From NCBI RefSeq assembly GCF_047948215.1, contig NC_134461.1, positions 84,468,103 to 84,532,102 of the forward strand: a stretch of DNA of 64,000 bases, read 5' to 3'. This stretch comes from Lycorma delicatula. Lineage: Eukaryota > Arthropoda > Insecta > Hemiptera > Fulgoridae. Made by a program: the position numbers and the translations under genes. Below are positions 23,412 through 35,793 of the stretch, piece by piece (position 1 is the stretch's first letter; the number at the start of each line of letters is the position of its first letter). The notes below the pieces were generated by a model, which saw only the letters and a list, made by a program, of their open reading frames with translations, was not told the origin of the DNA and ran no database searches.

Positions 23412-25049
23412 GTAATTTGTATATTTATCTTTTTGTATTTGATGTTTTTTTATGTTACATAGCTTGTCTGAAATCCATGTATTCTGTAGCATTGATTTGA
23501 TTCTTTATCAGTTAAATGTTGTCAGTTATTACATAAATAAAGCATATGAACCTCTACAGTTGTATAAGCAGCATAGTGAATTAGGTGACTTATTTCTTTT
23601 CTTTTGTTCTAAGTTTTCATGAAGTATTACATAAAGAAGTGAAAGTTTGTTTCTGTTGTATATTTTTAGAGATTAAAAAACAATTTTTGATTATTTAAAA
23701 GCACGTCTCTTTCTTAGTGGCTTAGGCTATTTAATAATTATGTCACTCATCTCTTCTCCAGGTTTTACTTCATTGACACCTCTTTCTGATAATATGCTTG
23801 TATTAAATAATTTATATATAAACAATTAAAGTCTATTTTTTGGTTTTACTTTACCGTCGTTAGCTGCCTGACATACAGATGTGTCAGCCTGTGGCCATTT
23901 TTCTATACCAGTTACTCAGTTGTCTTAATTTTTCTTAATGTGCTTCAGTTTTTCTGGATGTATTTTTTGATTAACATGTTCTACTGTACTATATTAAATT
24001 TTCACTTTTTCTTGAAGTTCATACATCATTTTTATGTATTTATTTAGCAGTATCTGACCATTTACTATTTAGATAGTGGAAGTTTTTCCCTTAATCATTA
24101 CATGCTGATAACAGTTTAGCTTTCAAAAGTTTTGGTTTTAGGGGACATCCTACTCCAACTCCTACATTATTAATTTCCAGTCTAATCTGAGCATAAGCCT
24201 GTTTGATGGTACGTGAATGTATTTGCGTCATTTTTTCTTATAAGTTCTTATAACTAGGTTTTTTGAATTACATTTTATTATTATAGCTTTTGTCAATATT
24301 TTATTGAAGCTTTTCATAGTCTGAAACAGTTTGGTATTCAGTTACTCATATTTCCCAGGCAGTGATAATCCCTTGGTTGTTGGCGTTAAAAAACTATTGT
24401 TGTACATTGTTATTGTCATCTGATGACAATACAACAAATGTTTTGGTTTTGTACCTTTTAATTTTTTTATGCCTTTTTTTAAAAATAAACAATCAGAATG
24501 TCTTTGTGTATGTTCATTTAAACTGAACAACCACTGGACTGATCTGAATGAATTTACCAATGTATTTATTGTACTTTGAAGATGGTTTTAAACATAAATT
24601 TATTCAAATATCTACAATAGCGAGTAAATTGTAAAGCTTAAACAGAGGTGTGTTTTATTACATCATTTTTCATGCAGTAGTTTGAGTTATTGATAACATT
24701 CTGTAAGAAATAGTTATTTGGCTCTTAATAGTGAAATTTATAAAAAAAGATAGAATTTTATTTATTTTTAAATCAAAATCAGGTTAAGTGTTCTCATAGT
24801 GTCAGTAATTTAATTAAAAATTTTATTGTTCCATGATTTTCATCAGTAGAGCAAGTAGTTAACTTTTTTCCAAGCACTGTATACTGTACATATGATTAAA
24901 GGCACATTGATAAATAATTTTTAAAATTTATATTGTCTTTATATTCCATTTAAAATTAAAGCAAAAGAACTTTTATTTTAATGGCTTTATTTATTTCAGT
25001 TTGTGGTCATTATCATAATTTATGTCTAACTGGTAGTATGTGATTACCC
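23412..25049. other. Intron 3, first part, nothing classified
   Basis: AT-rich intron. Short frames at 23301-23492 and 24342-24560 on the minus strand lack family resemblance. Confidence 0.45.
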
Positions 25050-25440
25050 ATTTTTGGTTTGCTTGGCATTTCTCCCGCCACCACCCCAATCGGTCGCCCT
25101 AAAGCATACAACCAAATGTCTGTGCCAGAAACGGCTATTGAGCCTCAAACAGTTTAGCGACCAGTATCCTAAATAGCTCCTAGAGCTTACCTAACAGAGT
25201 GAGCGGACTAAGCGCGTTGCCTTATACCACCGGCTTATGTGTCCCAACTGCTCACTTGTCATATATTTGCTAAAATGGTTAGGCGCACCCCATCAACTAC
25301 TAAAAATATATATGACATTCATAAATTAAAATTTATTTTGTTGGGACAGCAATTCGCTGCCACACCTAGGTCCCTGAATGCCAGCAAGTACCTGTCCACT
25401 ATATTAAAGCACTTGGACCCATAATTGGCTGGTGGTCAGC
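25050..25440. repeat. GC-rich insert of unknown origin
   Basis: About 390 bp is markedly richer in G and C than the flanks, starting near tttctcccgccaccacc and ending near taattggctggtggtcagcc. It contains no tRNA boxes, poly(A) or protein similarity I recognise. The composition shift suggests an old or foreign insertion, perhaps a retroelement fragment. Confidence 0.4.
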
Positions 25441-26228
25441 CATATAAAAATAAAAGAGACTTAAATGTTGGTAAAAAGACCCGGATGAATTTTGGACAAG
25501 TATACACTTAAGACAGTATAAATAACAAATTTGGCTGATGATGCAGTAGGGGACTGCAAAAACATTACTATAAGGTAAAATAGAATTTTTTAAGTTTTGT
25601 TAAAAAAGGTGTTTTTGTTCATAGGTAATCCCATTATCAGATAAGAACCCCCACATTTTGTATAAAAAAATATTGTTTGTTAAAAATATTAATATTATTA
25701 TATTAAAAATATACATAAAATTTGTATTTTTGTTATTTTAGTAATCATTAAGATATTTTGTCAGCCTTATAATTATTTTTGAGAAATCAGCTTTAATTTG
25801 CATAAATTGTGTCTACGATTATCATGGTAAAAAAAGTATGTTTAATTTTGCTGTTTTTTAAATTAATTTATGTTTAACATTTTTGAGGGATGATTAGTTC
25901 ACTACTTTTCTTTAAAGCTTGTAAATTACTATGTAGCATGGACATTTTTAAGTGTGTGAAAAATATCAAGCCTGGCCAGGAACTTTTCAAATAAAAGGCA
26001 AGTTTTCCTGTTTCATGAAAGTGAATGTTAGAAGTGGTACTTCCTTTTTTATAGTATTAAAAAAACATGACTTCCTTGTTTTACAAGTTATGTAGAAAAC
26101 CTACAATTATTTTGATGAAATAAAAGAAAAGAAAATTTTACTCAAAACATATATATAGATATATTTATGATTATAATAAAATATACAATTTTATTACATC
26201 TATTTATTGCATATAATTTTTTTATCAG
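25441..26228. other. Intron 3, last part, nothing recognised
   Basis: AT-rich intron leading to exon 4. No feature was identified. Confidence 0.5.
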
Positions 26229-26329
26229 CTTGTTTCAGCTGCTGAAAAGGAAATTATTGATAGAATTATTGATCATGGCCAACAAAAAGCTGGAGATTTG
26301 GACTGCAATGTTGTACAGAGCTTATATAA
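26229..26329 (+). CDS. FAM91A1: FAM91A1 exon (4 of 13 visible)
   Basis: Acceptor atcag at 26224-26228; donor gtatgt at 26330. It encodes LVSAAEKEIIDRIIDHGQ, a short variable segment, then DLDCNVVQSLY and two bases of a lysine codon. A second AG ten bases downstream would break the frame, so the first acceptor is chosen. This region is less conserved across animals but keeps the family's helical pattern and spacing before the KGLIYL motif in the next exon. Confidence 0.88.
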
Positions 26330-26699
26330 GTATGTTTCGTATGTAATAATTTATTATATATTTAAATCTATAAATCTGATCTTTTTGTGTAAATATAGGA
26401 ATGTAATAATAATTAGTAGTGTAATAATTTGTCTGCTTTCTGGTTTTTTCTTTTATAACTATTATGTTTAAGGGTGGATATAGTCATGATGCACCTTAGC
26501 CTAGAAAGCTTTCTACGGGTGGAAATGTATATACCCACATCTTTATGAATTAATGAATTGTGAGAATTTTTAAGAATTTTCCCAACTACTAAAGTTGAGA
26601 AACACTAGAGTTAGCACTTTTATGGTTGAAAAAGATTGCTCAGATAGAAACTTGCAGTCTGGGACTTCTCCAAGTACATTTGTGTCCTATTAGATATTG

Positions 26700-27020
26700 A
26701 ATTTTTGCATTCTTGTCTTAAGATTTTTTTTTTTTTTTTGCCACACTGCTAGCATTTGTGACAGTACCATCAATACACGATGCATTCAAATATGATTTCC
26801 TGTCTAATGCTGCCTGTGATTTTCACTTTCATTTTATCTCTTGGGAACCAAATATTTCCCTCAGCTATTTGTTCATCTGTGCTGTGATGAGTTTGATACT
26901 TTTCACATTTTTCAATTTCTTGGCTAACTCAATCAAAGTAGGATTGTTCTCCACAAAGAGCGTTTGTCTTTTTGATCAAAAAATTGATAATTCTTCAGAT
27001 AAGAGCACTGTAGACTGATT
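26700..27020 (-). mobile_element. Possible DNA transposon scrap (piggyBac-like?)
   Basis: A broken minus-strand frame contains an STDEQIAEGNIWFPRDKMK-like stretch. It faintly recalls the DEQ box and following basic segment of piggyBac-type transposases. No terminal TTAA repeats were found and stops are frequent. This is a weak suggestion only. Confidence 0.25.
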
Positions 27021-27196
27021 GCCATCCTTCATATAAAAAGGATTGGTGTTAAAACTGCTTGATATTTAACCCTGCATGGATTCTCACAGTTCATGATCAC
27101 CTGTATCAGTAAAATTCAAGGGACTAGCCATATTTGTTTGATACATTTACAAACAATCATACTCATCAATAAATTCTTATGTATATGATAAAATTA

Positions 27197-28354
27197 CAAG
27201 GGCATGCAAATGCCTTTGTATGCAAATGTAAACAAGACTTTATTTTTCAAAAAGTTTTTATTTGGTGTAATCAAATAGCCATGCATACATAATTTTTCAA
27301 TGTAATCTTCTTTGGAAATGCATTTTTCTCAGCAGATTTGGAGGTTTTTCATCTCGGCATTGTAAAATGAAGAGGGTTGTGTCAGGAGCCAATTGTGCAA
27401 AAAGGCCGCATCATCCCTCCTAGTGCTTCTTTAAGCAGCCCAAAGAGATGAAAATTGCAGGGTGATAGGTGAGGGCTATAGGGAGGATGGTCAAGTGGAG
27501 TTCATCTCATTTCCTCTAACTTTCTGCAAGTTAGAGCTGCAGTATGGGGCCAAGCGTTTCATGGAGGAGAATAACATCTCGAATCGGTTGGTCACGTCTT
27601 TTGGAACAATAAGCAACCTTTACTTCATTCAAAAACTCACAGTAATAAGCAACATTTATTGTGTGACAATCATGAAAGAGATCAATGTGCAAAACACCTC
27701 ACCAATCGCAAAACAATTGCAAGCACCTTGTTAGCTGACAGCCAAGTCTTGGCTTTCACAGGGGCTGACTCCCCCTTCCTCCACCACTCCATGCTGGCTT
27801 GTTTGGATTCAGGTGTGCAATAATGGACCCAAGTTTAGTTACAGCTGACAATTCAATTCAAAAATCGATTCCCTTCTGAAAACCATGTTGAAAGCTCCTG
27901 ACAGACTTGCAAACATCTCAGCTTGTGTTCTGCTGTCAAAAGGTGAGAGACCCACCTGGCACACACTTTACGGAACCGTAGGTCTTTTGTCATGATTGTG
28001 TTTGACAACTTTCATACTTATTCCATTCTGTGATCCAATTTCGGAAACTGTCAGATGTCGATTGCCCTCAATAAGGTCACAAATCATGCGAATATTCTCC
28101 GTAATGCTGCTCCAAGGACAGAGATCATGTTCCACATTTTCAACCTGTTTACATTCTTTCTTGAATTCCTTATGCCAGACAAATACACGAGCCCTTGACA
28201 CCTGTTGCCCTGACATCGTCAGTGCTACTACCAGACACTGCCTGGTCTTCCCATTCCTGACATCCCCACCAATGCACTCTAGAAGCAGCCGCCTGCTCTC
28301 GTCAAACTTACACAGTCAGAATGAAAAATCTTGTTTATATTTGATCCACTCTTA
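27197..28354 (-). mobile_element. Decayed mariner, minus strand, TIR family shared with 55442
   Basis: Inverted ends start caagggcatgcaaatg on the left and, on the other strand, taagagtggatcaaatataaac on the right. TA dinucleotides lie at 27195-27196 and 28355-28356. The left end contains a short internal duplication (atgcaaatg repeated 16 bp apart). On the minus strand a frame at 27968-28216 gives ARVFVWHKEFKKECKQVEN and NIRMICDLIEGNRHLTVSEI, the paired helix-turn-helix region of mariner transposases. Downstream frames are broken; a catalytic-domain piece with an RRDDAAFLHNWLL-type tail can be followed to about 27340. It is non-functional. Confidence 0.75.
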
Positions 28355-29695
28355 TATGATATAGTACCTTACCTATCACAATTTTTTTGCACTGTATTAT
28401 ATTTACTACATTTTTGTCTTACAGCTAAATGATGTTAAATTATTATGTGTGTAATTTATGTTAGTACGAACTAACAAAAATTTTTAACTGCTGATTACAT
28501 GCAAAAAAAATTGATATATTTATCATGCATTGTCTCTATATAATTTTTTTTTGTAAACATTAATTAGACTTGGTAAGAAGCTGTATTTTGTTTCCTTTTT
28601 TTAATTTTAATTCATCTAAACTATTATTTTTTAGCATTAAAACTTTAAAACATTTTTTGTTTTCATTTATTTATTTTTATTTTAAAATCTGAATATCAAA
28701 ACTAAAAAAAAATTAATTAAGAAATTAATTATGTATAGCTTGTCCAAGCCAAATTAGAATAGATCTGATGAACAGCATAGCTGTATATCTTGCTGCCTAA
28801 CAAGCACGGGTTTATAATATGATTCGATTAAAGACAGTATGTTTACAGTACAACTATTGTTCATTCCAATCAATAAACAAATTCACATCTTATATTTATT
28901 AGTTACTTAATCCTAAGTTTATATATCATTAAATTAATAATTTATTTCTTTATTAGATACTGAAATATGTATGTTGTGAAATATTATGCAGACTAATTGG
29001 CTGTTACTGATTAGTGTTTAGACCAAAGTATATTTATTTATAGTTTTATAACTGTATATAATATTCAAGCCAAACAAGCCCAAGATTGATTTCTACTGTT
29101 TATGCTACACTCTGCCCTTTGTTCTGGGAGTGGTGAACAACCTTACACTAGCGTAGGCAATGAGTAATACATAATAAAAATTTTTTTGTTCAGGTTTGTG
29201 TAAATAATAACCAAATGTGTCATTCTAAACATTCAAATGAAATATTAAATCTCTATTTATTCAAATCATTCCTGATTCATTCAGAGACTAACTTGTTTTT
29301 TTAAATGATTCATTCTAATTTATACTGTATTTGCAGTTGCATATGATATATATATATTACAAACAATAATATCAATCACATGATTTTTGGCGGGCAGTTA
29401 TATTAAGACTCAGGTTTCTCTTTAAAATTGAAATATCTTTAAATAGATTTTCACTTTTTTGTTGCTCTTTATAAATTCTCACTTTTTTGTTACTCTTATT
29501 TAATGAATTTTTCTAATGTGGTTGGTCAGTCTAGTACCAGTCATCAGAGACTCAACAAGTATTAAAATTTGTCCAGTTAATTTTGTGTGTCTAGAGAGTA
29601 AAGATATTGTCTGATTATAGTGTTCTTTGAGTTTCAGTTCTTGAAAGTAGTTGAAGTCTTAAGTGAAATTTTAAAAGTAATTTATTCACATTAAA
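28355..29695. other. Intron 4 segment, nothing recognised
   Basis: AT-rich intron with a small tatata run near 29349. The stretch 29400-29690 may be the 5' flank of the transposase fragment that follows, but no ends were identified. Confidence 0.45.
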
Positions 29696-29759
29696 TTGGT
29701 AAATTTTTGTTGGCTCTATTGTTATGGTAATGAAGTGATTTTATTATTTTGCATATTAT

Positions 29760-30200
29760 GTCCAATTTATGTGGAAGAGATATTCATCACCAAGGGAAAG
29801 AAATTATACACAACGTTTAATTACATGACTGGAGAAGCTGCAGTTGGAATGTTTGTTAGTGACCCCAAAAAATTTGTAGAACGTGTTGCATGTGCCACAG
29901 GGAGTCTCAAAAGAACAACAGTTTATCGAATTACTGGTGAAATAGCTTTGGAAAAAAATTCAGTCTCCTTGCTAAGGAATAAAACACAAAAAGGAAGTTA
30001 CAGACCCGGACAGTTTTTATCGGAATGATGTATGACAAAGTGTTAAAATTTTACTTAACTGAGGGCTGCTTGCCTTCTCTAAGGAAACTTACCACAAAAC
30101 TAAAAAGTTATGGGATATTTAATGGGCAAAAGAGTAGTCGACACTCTTGTTAAGCATAGACTTCAAATCTAAGAGAATCAGAAATACCAGGGCAATTCTT
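29760..30200 (+). pseudogene. N-terminal fragment of a DDE transposase
   Basis: An open frame of 110 residues ends at 30028, and a continuation follows in the same style in another frame. It contains VERVACATGSLKRTTVYRIT (helix-turn-helix), then MMYDKVLKFYLTEGCLPSLR and KLTTKLKSYG. I recognise this arrangement from insect IS630/Tc1-like elements whose proteins read VIRRTV-FY-TPTLRKLL between helix-turn-helix and catalytic domain. The catalytic domain is absent here. A fragment carrying the catalytic half of what looks like the same family lies at 48130-49330 on the other strand. Confidence 0.6.
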
Positions 30201-30969
30201 TTTGAAAAACATAATTAATATTCACTACAAACGGTTTGTTTATTTGAATAAAGTTGAAAAATATTGAGTTGAAGGAAGACCAATCACCTCGTCAATGAGA
30301 CTTATATTTTAAGTTCTCATTGCTATCAGAAATGTTGGCAACCTTCAAATGCGTCTTGTTTCTATTAACATTTTGACTTTGAGATTTGTTACATTTATTG
30401 CTTGTGTTAACTGCTTGTTTATCTTTATCATATTCTTTCATTTTGGTTTTTATCCATTATGAGATTCCATTGTCAAATTATTAATTTGGATTCTTAATAT
30501 TTAATTATCAATCTATTTATAATTTTTATTAGATTTTACCTCTGAACTTTTTTTTTCTTAATTGCTTACATATATTCATTTTGTACTTATTTTTGTTATT
30601 TTTAATTTATACTTTCAAATCAAATGTAATATTATTATTAAATAGTCCCTGGAATTAAATTGTAAATGATAATATTTTAAGAGCAGAAAACTTCTCTAAC
30701 ATTTTATTTTACTTATATATTTATAAAGTAATATCAGTTGGGCACCCTGTTACAGGTAGCAGTGTTTTGTTTTTTTTTTAATGATGAACATTGTAACAGT
30801 GTAAAATTCCAAGCCTGACAAGAATAGATCTTGGAATTGTAAAGTTAGATTTCTATTTAATTAGATTATGAGAAATTATGATTTTGGAATCACAGGTTTT
30901 GTTATTTTGTTATTAGAAAGTTTATTATTATTATTATTATATTATATCATATCTTTTACTTACTTTTAG
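30201..30969. other. End of intron 4, nothing recognised
   Basis: AT-rich intron ending in a tta/att-rich tract just before exon 5. Confidence 0.5.
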
Positions 30970-31129
30970 GAAAGGGTTAATATACTTAGAAGTACCTGTT
31001 GAAGAAGGCGATCATATAATTGTTCCACCATTGGAGGGATTTGTTATGAATAGAGTTTTAGGTGATTATTTTGAAACCCTACTTTATAAAATATTTGTGT
31101 CTATTGATGAGCACACTTCAGTTGGTGAG
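30970..31129 (+). CDS. FAM91A1: FAM91A1 exon (5 of 13 visible)
   Basis: Acceptor tttag at 30965-30969; donor gtaagt at 31130. It finishes the split lysine codon and encodes [14 protein letters not shown], then the family hallmark [20 protein letters not shown] and [16 protein letters not shown]. It is nearly collinear with vertebrate FAM91A1 and ends on a codon boundary. The upstream intron (26330-30969) carries a mariner element and a fragment of another DDE transposase. Confidence 0.94.
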
Positions 31130-34100
31130 GTAAGTTTTTTTTTTTTAATCACTTTCAGTTTTTAATGATATGGGACTGAACTCATTTATATTCTATCAAT
31201 ATAATAATTATTTTCTGAATAATAGTATTTATATTTCTTATTAATTATATATAACTATTTTATAGATTTTTGGCTTGATTACATTTTTTTCATACAACCC
31301 TATTTTAAGTTATATATTTATGGTTTTGAAATCCGATTCCTCATCCATTTCATATACAATGGTATATTCTGTAAAGTATATGTATGTGATTCCTTGTAAA
31401 TTCTCTTTGGTAATGGTTTATGGCCCCTTCCAAGCAAAATTTTAGTGACAGGAGAGTCAGACAGTAGATACATATTAAAGCAGCAAAGGTGACACAGACA
31501 CCCGTGTGTTATAAAACACAATTTTATTAGACCAAAAATTTATTATGTGAAAAAAACATTCTTATGTTTAAATAAAAACTTTGTAAAAATAATGAAATAA
31601 ATTTTGGTTGGATTCAGCTCATCGCTAAATTCTACTAGATATTAATGAATTATAATGCACTTAAGAAAATTTTATTCAATCTGGAGGAACTTTCAGGAAT
31701 TGTTCATAAATTTTAACAGTTTTATAGATACATACCAATTTTTTTTGTAATGACCTTTTTTTTTGAATGTACAAAAGCAGTTTAAAAAGAAAATTGTTAA
31801 CTATTAATGCAAATAAAATTGATTCTTGTATTCTTCTTTCTCTTTGTATAGAATAGCAAAGTATAGAAAAGTGGCCATTATAGTTCCATTTATCGTAATT
31901 GTTAATTGGTTTATTAAGAAATTGACATTCCCAAAGCCTGTTCAAAAACCATATCTTTCTCCAATTAGAATCGGAAAAAAAATTAATTTTGAATATTGGT
32001 GTAAAATGGGAATTTCTTAATTCTAATTTTTACTATTGAAGTAAGTAGAAAAATATGAATTTTAGATTAATTTTATTGAAATTGGGTTTTTCTGTGTGTT
32101 GACAACAAAAAAAACGTTAAATCATGAAATAATGAATTATCTTTATTTATTTAGTATTGTAAATTGTGAGTTTAAAACTATTAATTATTATTGAGAATTT
32201 AATTTGACTCTGTATTTGGAAGTAAGTTTAATCTATTTTGAATAAATAAATATTTATATATTTATCAGATTGCATCTTAATAGCAAAATATATAATTATA
32301 AATCACTTTTATACTTACTATTTGTTGTTTAATTATGCTTGACATTTGGAGACACATTCATGGTGATCATTACTCCATCATATAATTAAAATATATAACA
32401 ATAAAAAAGATTATTATTTATTTAGTATTAAATAATAAGAGAGTTGTACATCCACTCTTAGTCGTAATTAAAACTACTGTACTGAATATACTCTTTTGAT
32501 ATTAATGCTGCAATCTGTGCGTCAAATTAAGAATAATTTATTAGATCCATTTCAAAACATATTATTTTTAAATACACTTTAAATGGTCACATTAAGAAAA
32601 ACATAAATAATTTTCAAATATTGATAATATGTCATGTAATTAAAATTACTCATACACTCAAAAAAACATGTACATAATAAAAAAAAATCAAACTAAGATA
32701 TTATAAATGGACAATTAAGATTTGACATCAATTGACATTGAAAATCTGCTTAGAAATACATTTATAAAGTTTATTTAAAAACAGTATTTATTGAAATGGA
32801 TGGTATTAAATTATTAATTCCTAATTTGATTGCAGCATTAATGATAGCTGAATAATCATTACATAAATTTTAATGGAAGGTTGGCACGGCTATCACTTAT
32901 TGTGTTTAAAAAATAACTTAATTTATTATTATTTTTTAATGTTGTGTATTTTAATTATCATTTGGTTAAATAGTGATCAACAGGAAAGCACTTATGGTGT
33001 CAAGATTAATTTAGCAGCAAATAGTGTGATTAGTACTGATTTATACCTGAACTTGCTGGAAGCTTAGCTTATTATCTTCAAACCCATTAACATGAAATAT
33101 GCAGGTGGCCTAAATTTGGGAAGCAAGCAGTCGGCCTATAGGACTGGGGTAGAAAGTGATTGCTATGCTGCTCTCAAGGCTTAACTGGCAGTGCATGATC
33201 TAGTAAATCCTTATGTTGCATCATTTATAATTATTGTGTTATTTTTTTACTGTATTCATGGTATACTTGATGCCCTTGAACATTTTACCTTCTTGGAAAT
33301 TCTGAATTCTGAAAGAATTTGTACAAGCACTGCATACTACACTATTGAAATATGAATGGTGTTTAATGCCAAATCAGAATTATACAAATTAAACAACAGT
33401 TGTCTTAAAACTACATTGGGCAAACTGGATAAAAAAAAAACCACAACAAAGAATATTACGTACTATATCAAAGTCATACTTTGCAAATTATTTTATAGTA
33501 CTTATTCATTCAGATGTTAACTTCATTTAAATTTTACACATAACACATAAAATTCACAAACCCCCTGATTCACTTGAAAATAAGAAATTTACAACACATT
33601 AATTTGAAAAAAATTTTCAAACTAGCTGAAAAGTACAACTCGGATTAAATGTGCTATTTTACCTTTTGAGAGACAGATTTTCTAACCATTAACATCAATA
33701 TCATCTGCAACAACTCTAAGGAAGAAACTGCATTTTAATTTTGCAAAGATCATCAGGAAGCATAATTGTTATGCTTAAAGTATTTAGAAAGAGTGAGTTT
33801 TGTTAAATTTATTATTTTATATAAGTTTAAATCACCTTTTCTTACACTGACTTACTGGACTATAGGAAAAATTAATTTTTATTATTTATTGTTTGTTAAA
33901 AAAAACTTAAAATATAAGTTATGTTATTAATTAATTAATTCTGTAAATGCAAAAAATTGAACATGTGGTATTCTATAACTACTGTAAACAAGTATACTCT
34001 TTCCAATCTGTTATATTTAGTTGATTATTTTTACAAATTGTTCCTTATGTCATAGTTGCTGATAGTCACAGTGTGCTACTAGCAGGTATTAAGCAAGTAC

Positions 34101-35241
34101 TAATCGAGTGACTTGTTATTTTAACTTTTTGAGTGCAGTATATAGACTTGCCAAAAAGTCAGAATGATTGTTATTCTAACCATTATTGTACAGCGCCTCA
34201 GGCAACAGATCTGGAGTCTTTACCACTCCAGATCAACAACTGTAAAAGTGCATGTTTGCACAGACATGACAGTGTGACTAATAAAAAGATCTAGAGTACA
34301 CAAGAAACCGTAGAAGATGCTTAGTATATAGGAATGCAGCTATTTTGCTGCTTAAAGGTTGGTACTGATAATTCCGGTCATACTTCTGATTCCAGACGCC
34401 TTGCAAATCAAAATGGTTGTTTTTAAAATAGTTAACATGTAAAACTTCTGGCCTGGCTTGGCTGTTGACAGCACCAGTAGTGCACTAACCAAATGATTGT
34501 TTATGGATGAAAACTTTTAAATTTGATGCCAGCCTACCTCAGCCATTACTGCTGACTGACCCAGCAGCGATAAGTTTACTAAATTTTAAATATTAGTGAT
34601 CCTGAAAAAAGGCCATTATTATTCAAGGTGCCTCTTGTAAACTCTGACACTTATTTTTACTAATAGTTGTTAAAAGATAATATGCTTCTATTTTATTTGT
34701 TAGGGGCTCATTCTTTCTACTTTAAACAGTATAATGTTTAATTATATGTTAGTTAGTAATCATTTATTATATATTTGCCTTTTTATTTTTAGTTATATTG
34801 AACTGTGATTATTTAAATTCTTAATTTTTTTAATTAAGTGTTATTTAATTTTATCAGTTTACATATCGGTTGTAAGTTTCATCCATCACTGTCAGCCTGT
34901 AGATGGTAATAGTTTTCTAAGATATCTTTCAGTTTCAGTTTAAGATATATTTCAATTTTATAAATTTTACTTGGTGTTAAATAACTTTAGTAATGATGGA
35001 ATTTATAGTTTATTTTTATAAAGTTACTAGATGGAAATGCAATGAAATTACACCAAGAAAGAAAACTCAGCAGAGATGGAGTTACAGAAAATTTCAACAG
35101 GGCAATTAAAATGGCTAATTTTTGTTAGTTTGTAGCCATATAGCTAATTTTTGTTAGCCATACAAATGGCTAATTTGTATCTTAGTTTTAAGGTAAAAAA
35201 GTTATGATAAATATACTGAATCGACTTTTATTTGCTTTCAG
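31130..35241. other. FAM91A1 intron 5, no element classified
   Basis: About 4.1 kb of AT-rich intron. Two less AT-rich patches (33070-33200 and 34190-34560) may be old insertions but show no motif I recognise. Overlapping frames at 31676-31945 (minus) and 31826-32020 (plus) lack family resemblance. At 35100-35180 the phrase gctaatttttgttag is repeated with variation, a short local duplication. Confidence 0.45.
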
Positions 35242-35384
35242 CTTGCAAATGTTTTAATGACTGACATTCAAGCAGTACAAAATGCTGTATCATTATATTG
35301 TAGATTAGGTTTTGCTAAAAAGAAAATTTTAGATTTAGAAAGTCAAATTTGGCATCCGTCTTGGAGTCCAGCAAGAGCCAGAAT
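35242..35384 (+). CDS. FAM91A1: FAM91A1 exon (6 of 13 visible)
   Basis: Acceptor tttcag at 35236-35241; donor gtaagt at 35385. It encodes LANVLMTDIQAVQNAVSLYC, RLGFAKKK, then a variable DLESQIWHPSW segment and two bases of a methionine codon. It corresponds to the end of the FAM91 N-terminal domain. The next intron is where the hAT element sits, beginning about 400 bp downstream of this donor. Confidence 0.91.
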
Positions 35385-35793
35385 GTAAGTTATAATTAAA
35401 TTAGACTTTGTTCCTCAAGAAAATTAAGTACGTGTAAAAATGTATATATTATGAATACTTATAACAACTATTTAGAGTAGTATTTTAGTCCTTTGACCCA
35501 TCTCACTATTGATTCCCAATCATTGCTGTAGTAAACAACTAAAAAGTAGTACAATTATTAATGCAATAATAATGCCTAATGTAAGAAAAATAAATTTAAA
35601 AAAATATAAGAACTGAAGAAAAAAGGGAGAAATAATTGCGTCTGATCATTTCTGTATGTGTTCATATAATGAAAATTTTCAGTATGATTTGACTTCCAGG
35701 TTTCAAAATGTAATCTTTGGCTGCAGTGTTTTATTCTACTTCAAAATTGAAGAAGTTGTACACAAATAACACTGTTAGTATTAGATTGATAAT

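Noticed and set aside
26758..27018. Plus-strand open frame of 86 codons
   Set aside because: No recognisable family on this strand; the faint transposase-like similarity is on the opposite strand and weak.
29696..30028. Possible extra FAM91A1 exon
   Set aside because: The open frame resembles a transposase helix-turn-helix region, not FAM91A1, and exons 4 and 5 join perfectly without it.
31676..32020. Overlapping open frames on both strands in intron 5
   Set aside because: Low-complexity, AT-driven frames without motif, conserved start context or splice signals.
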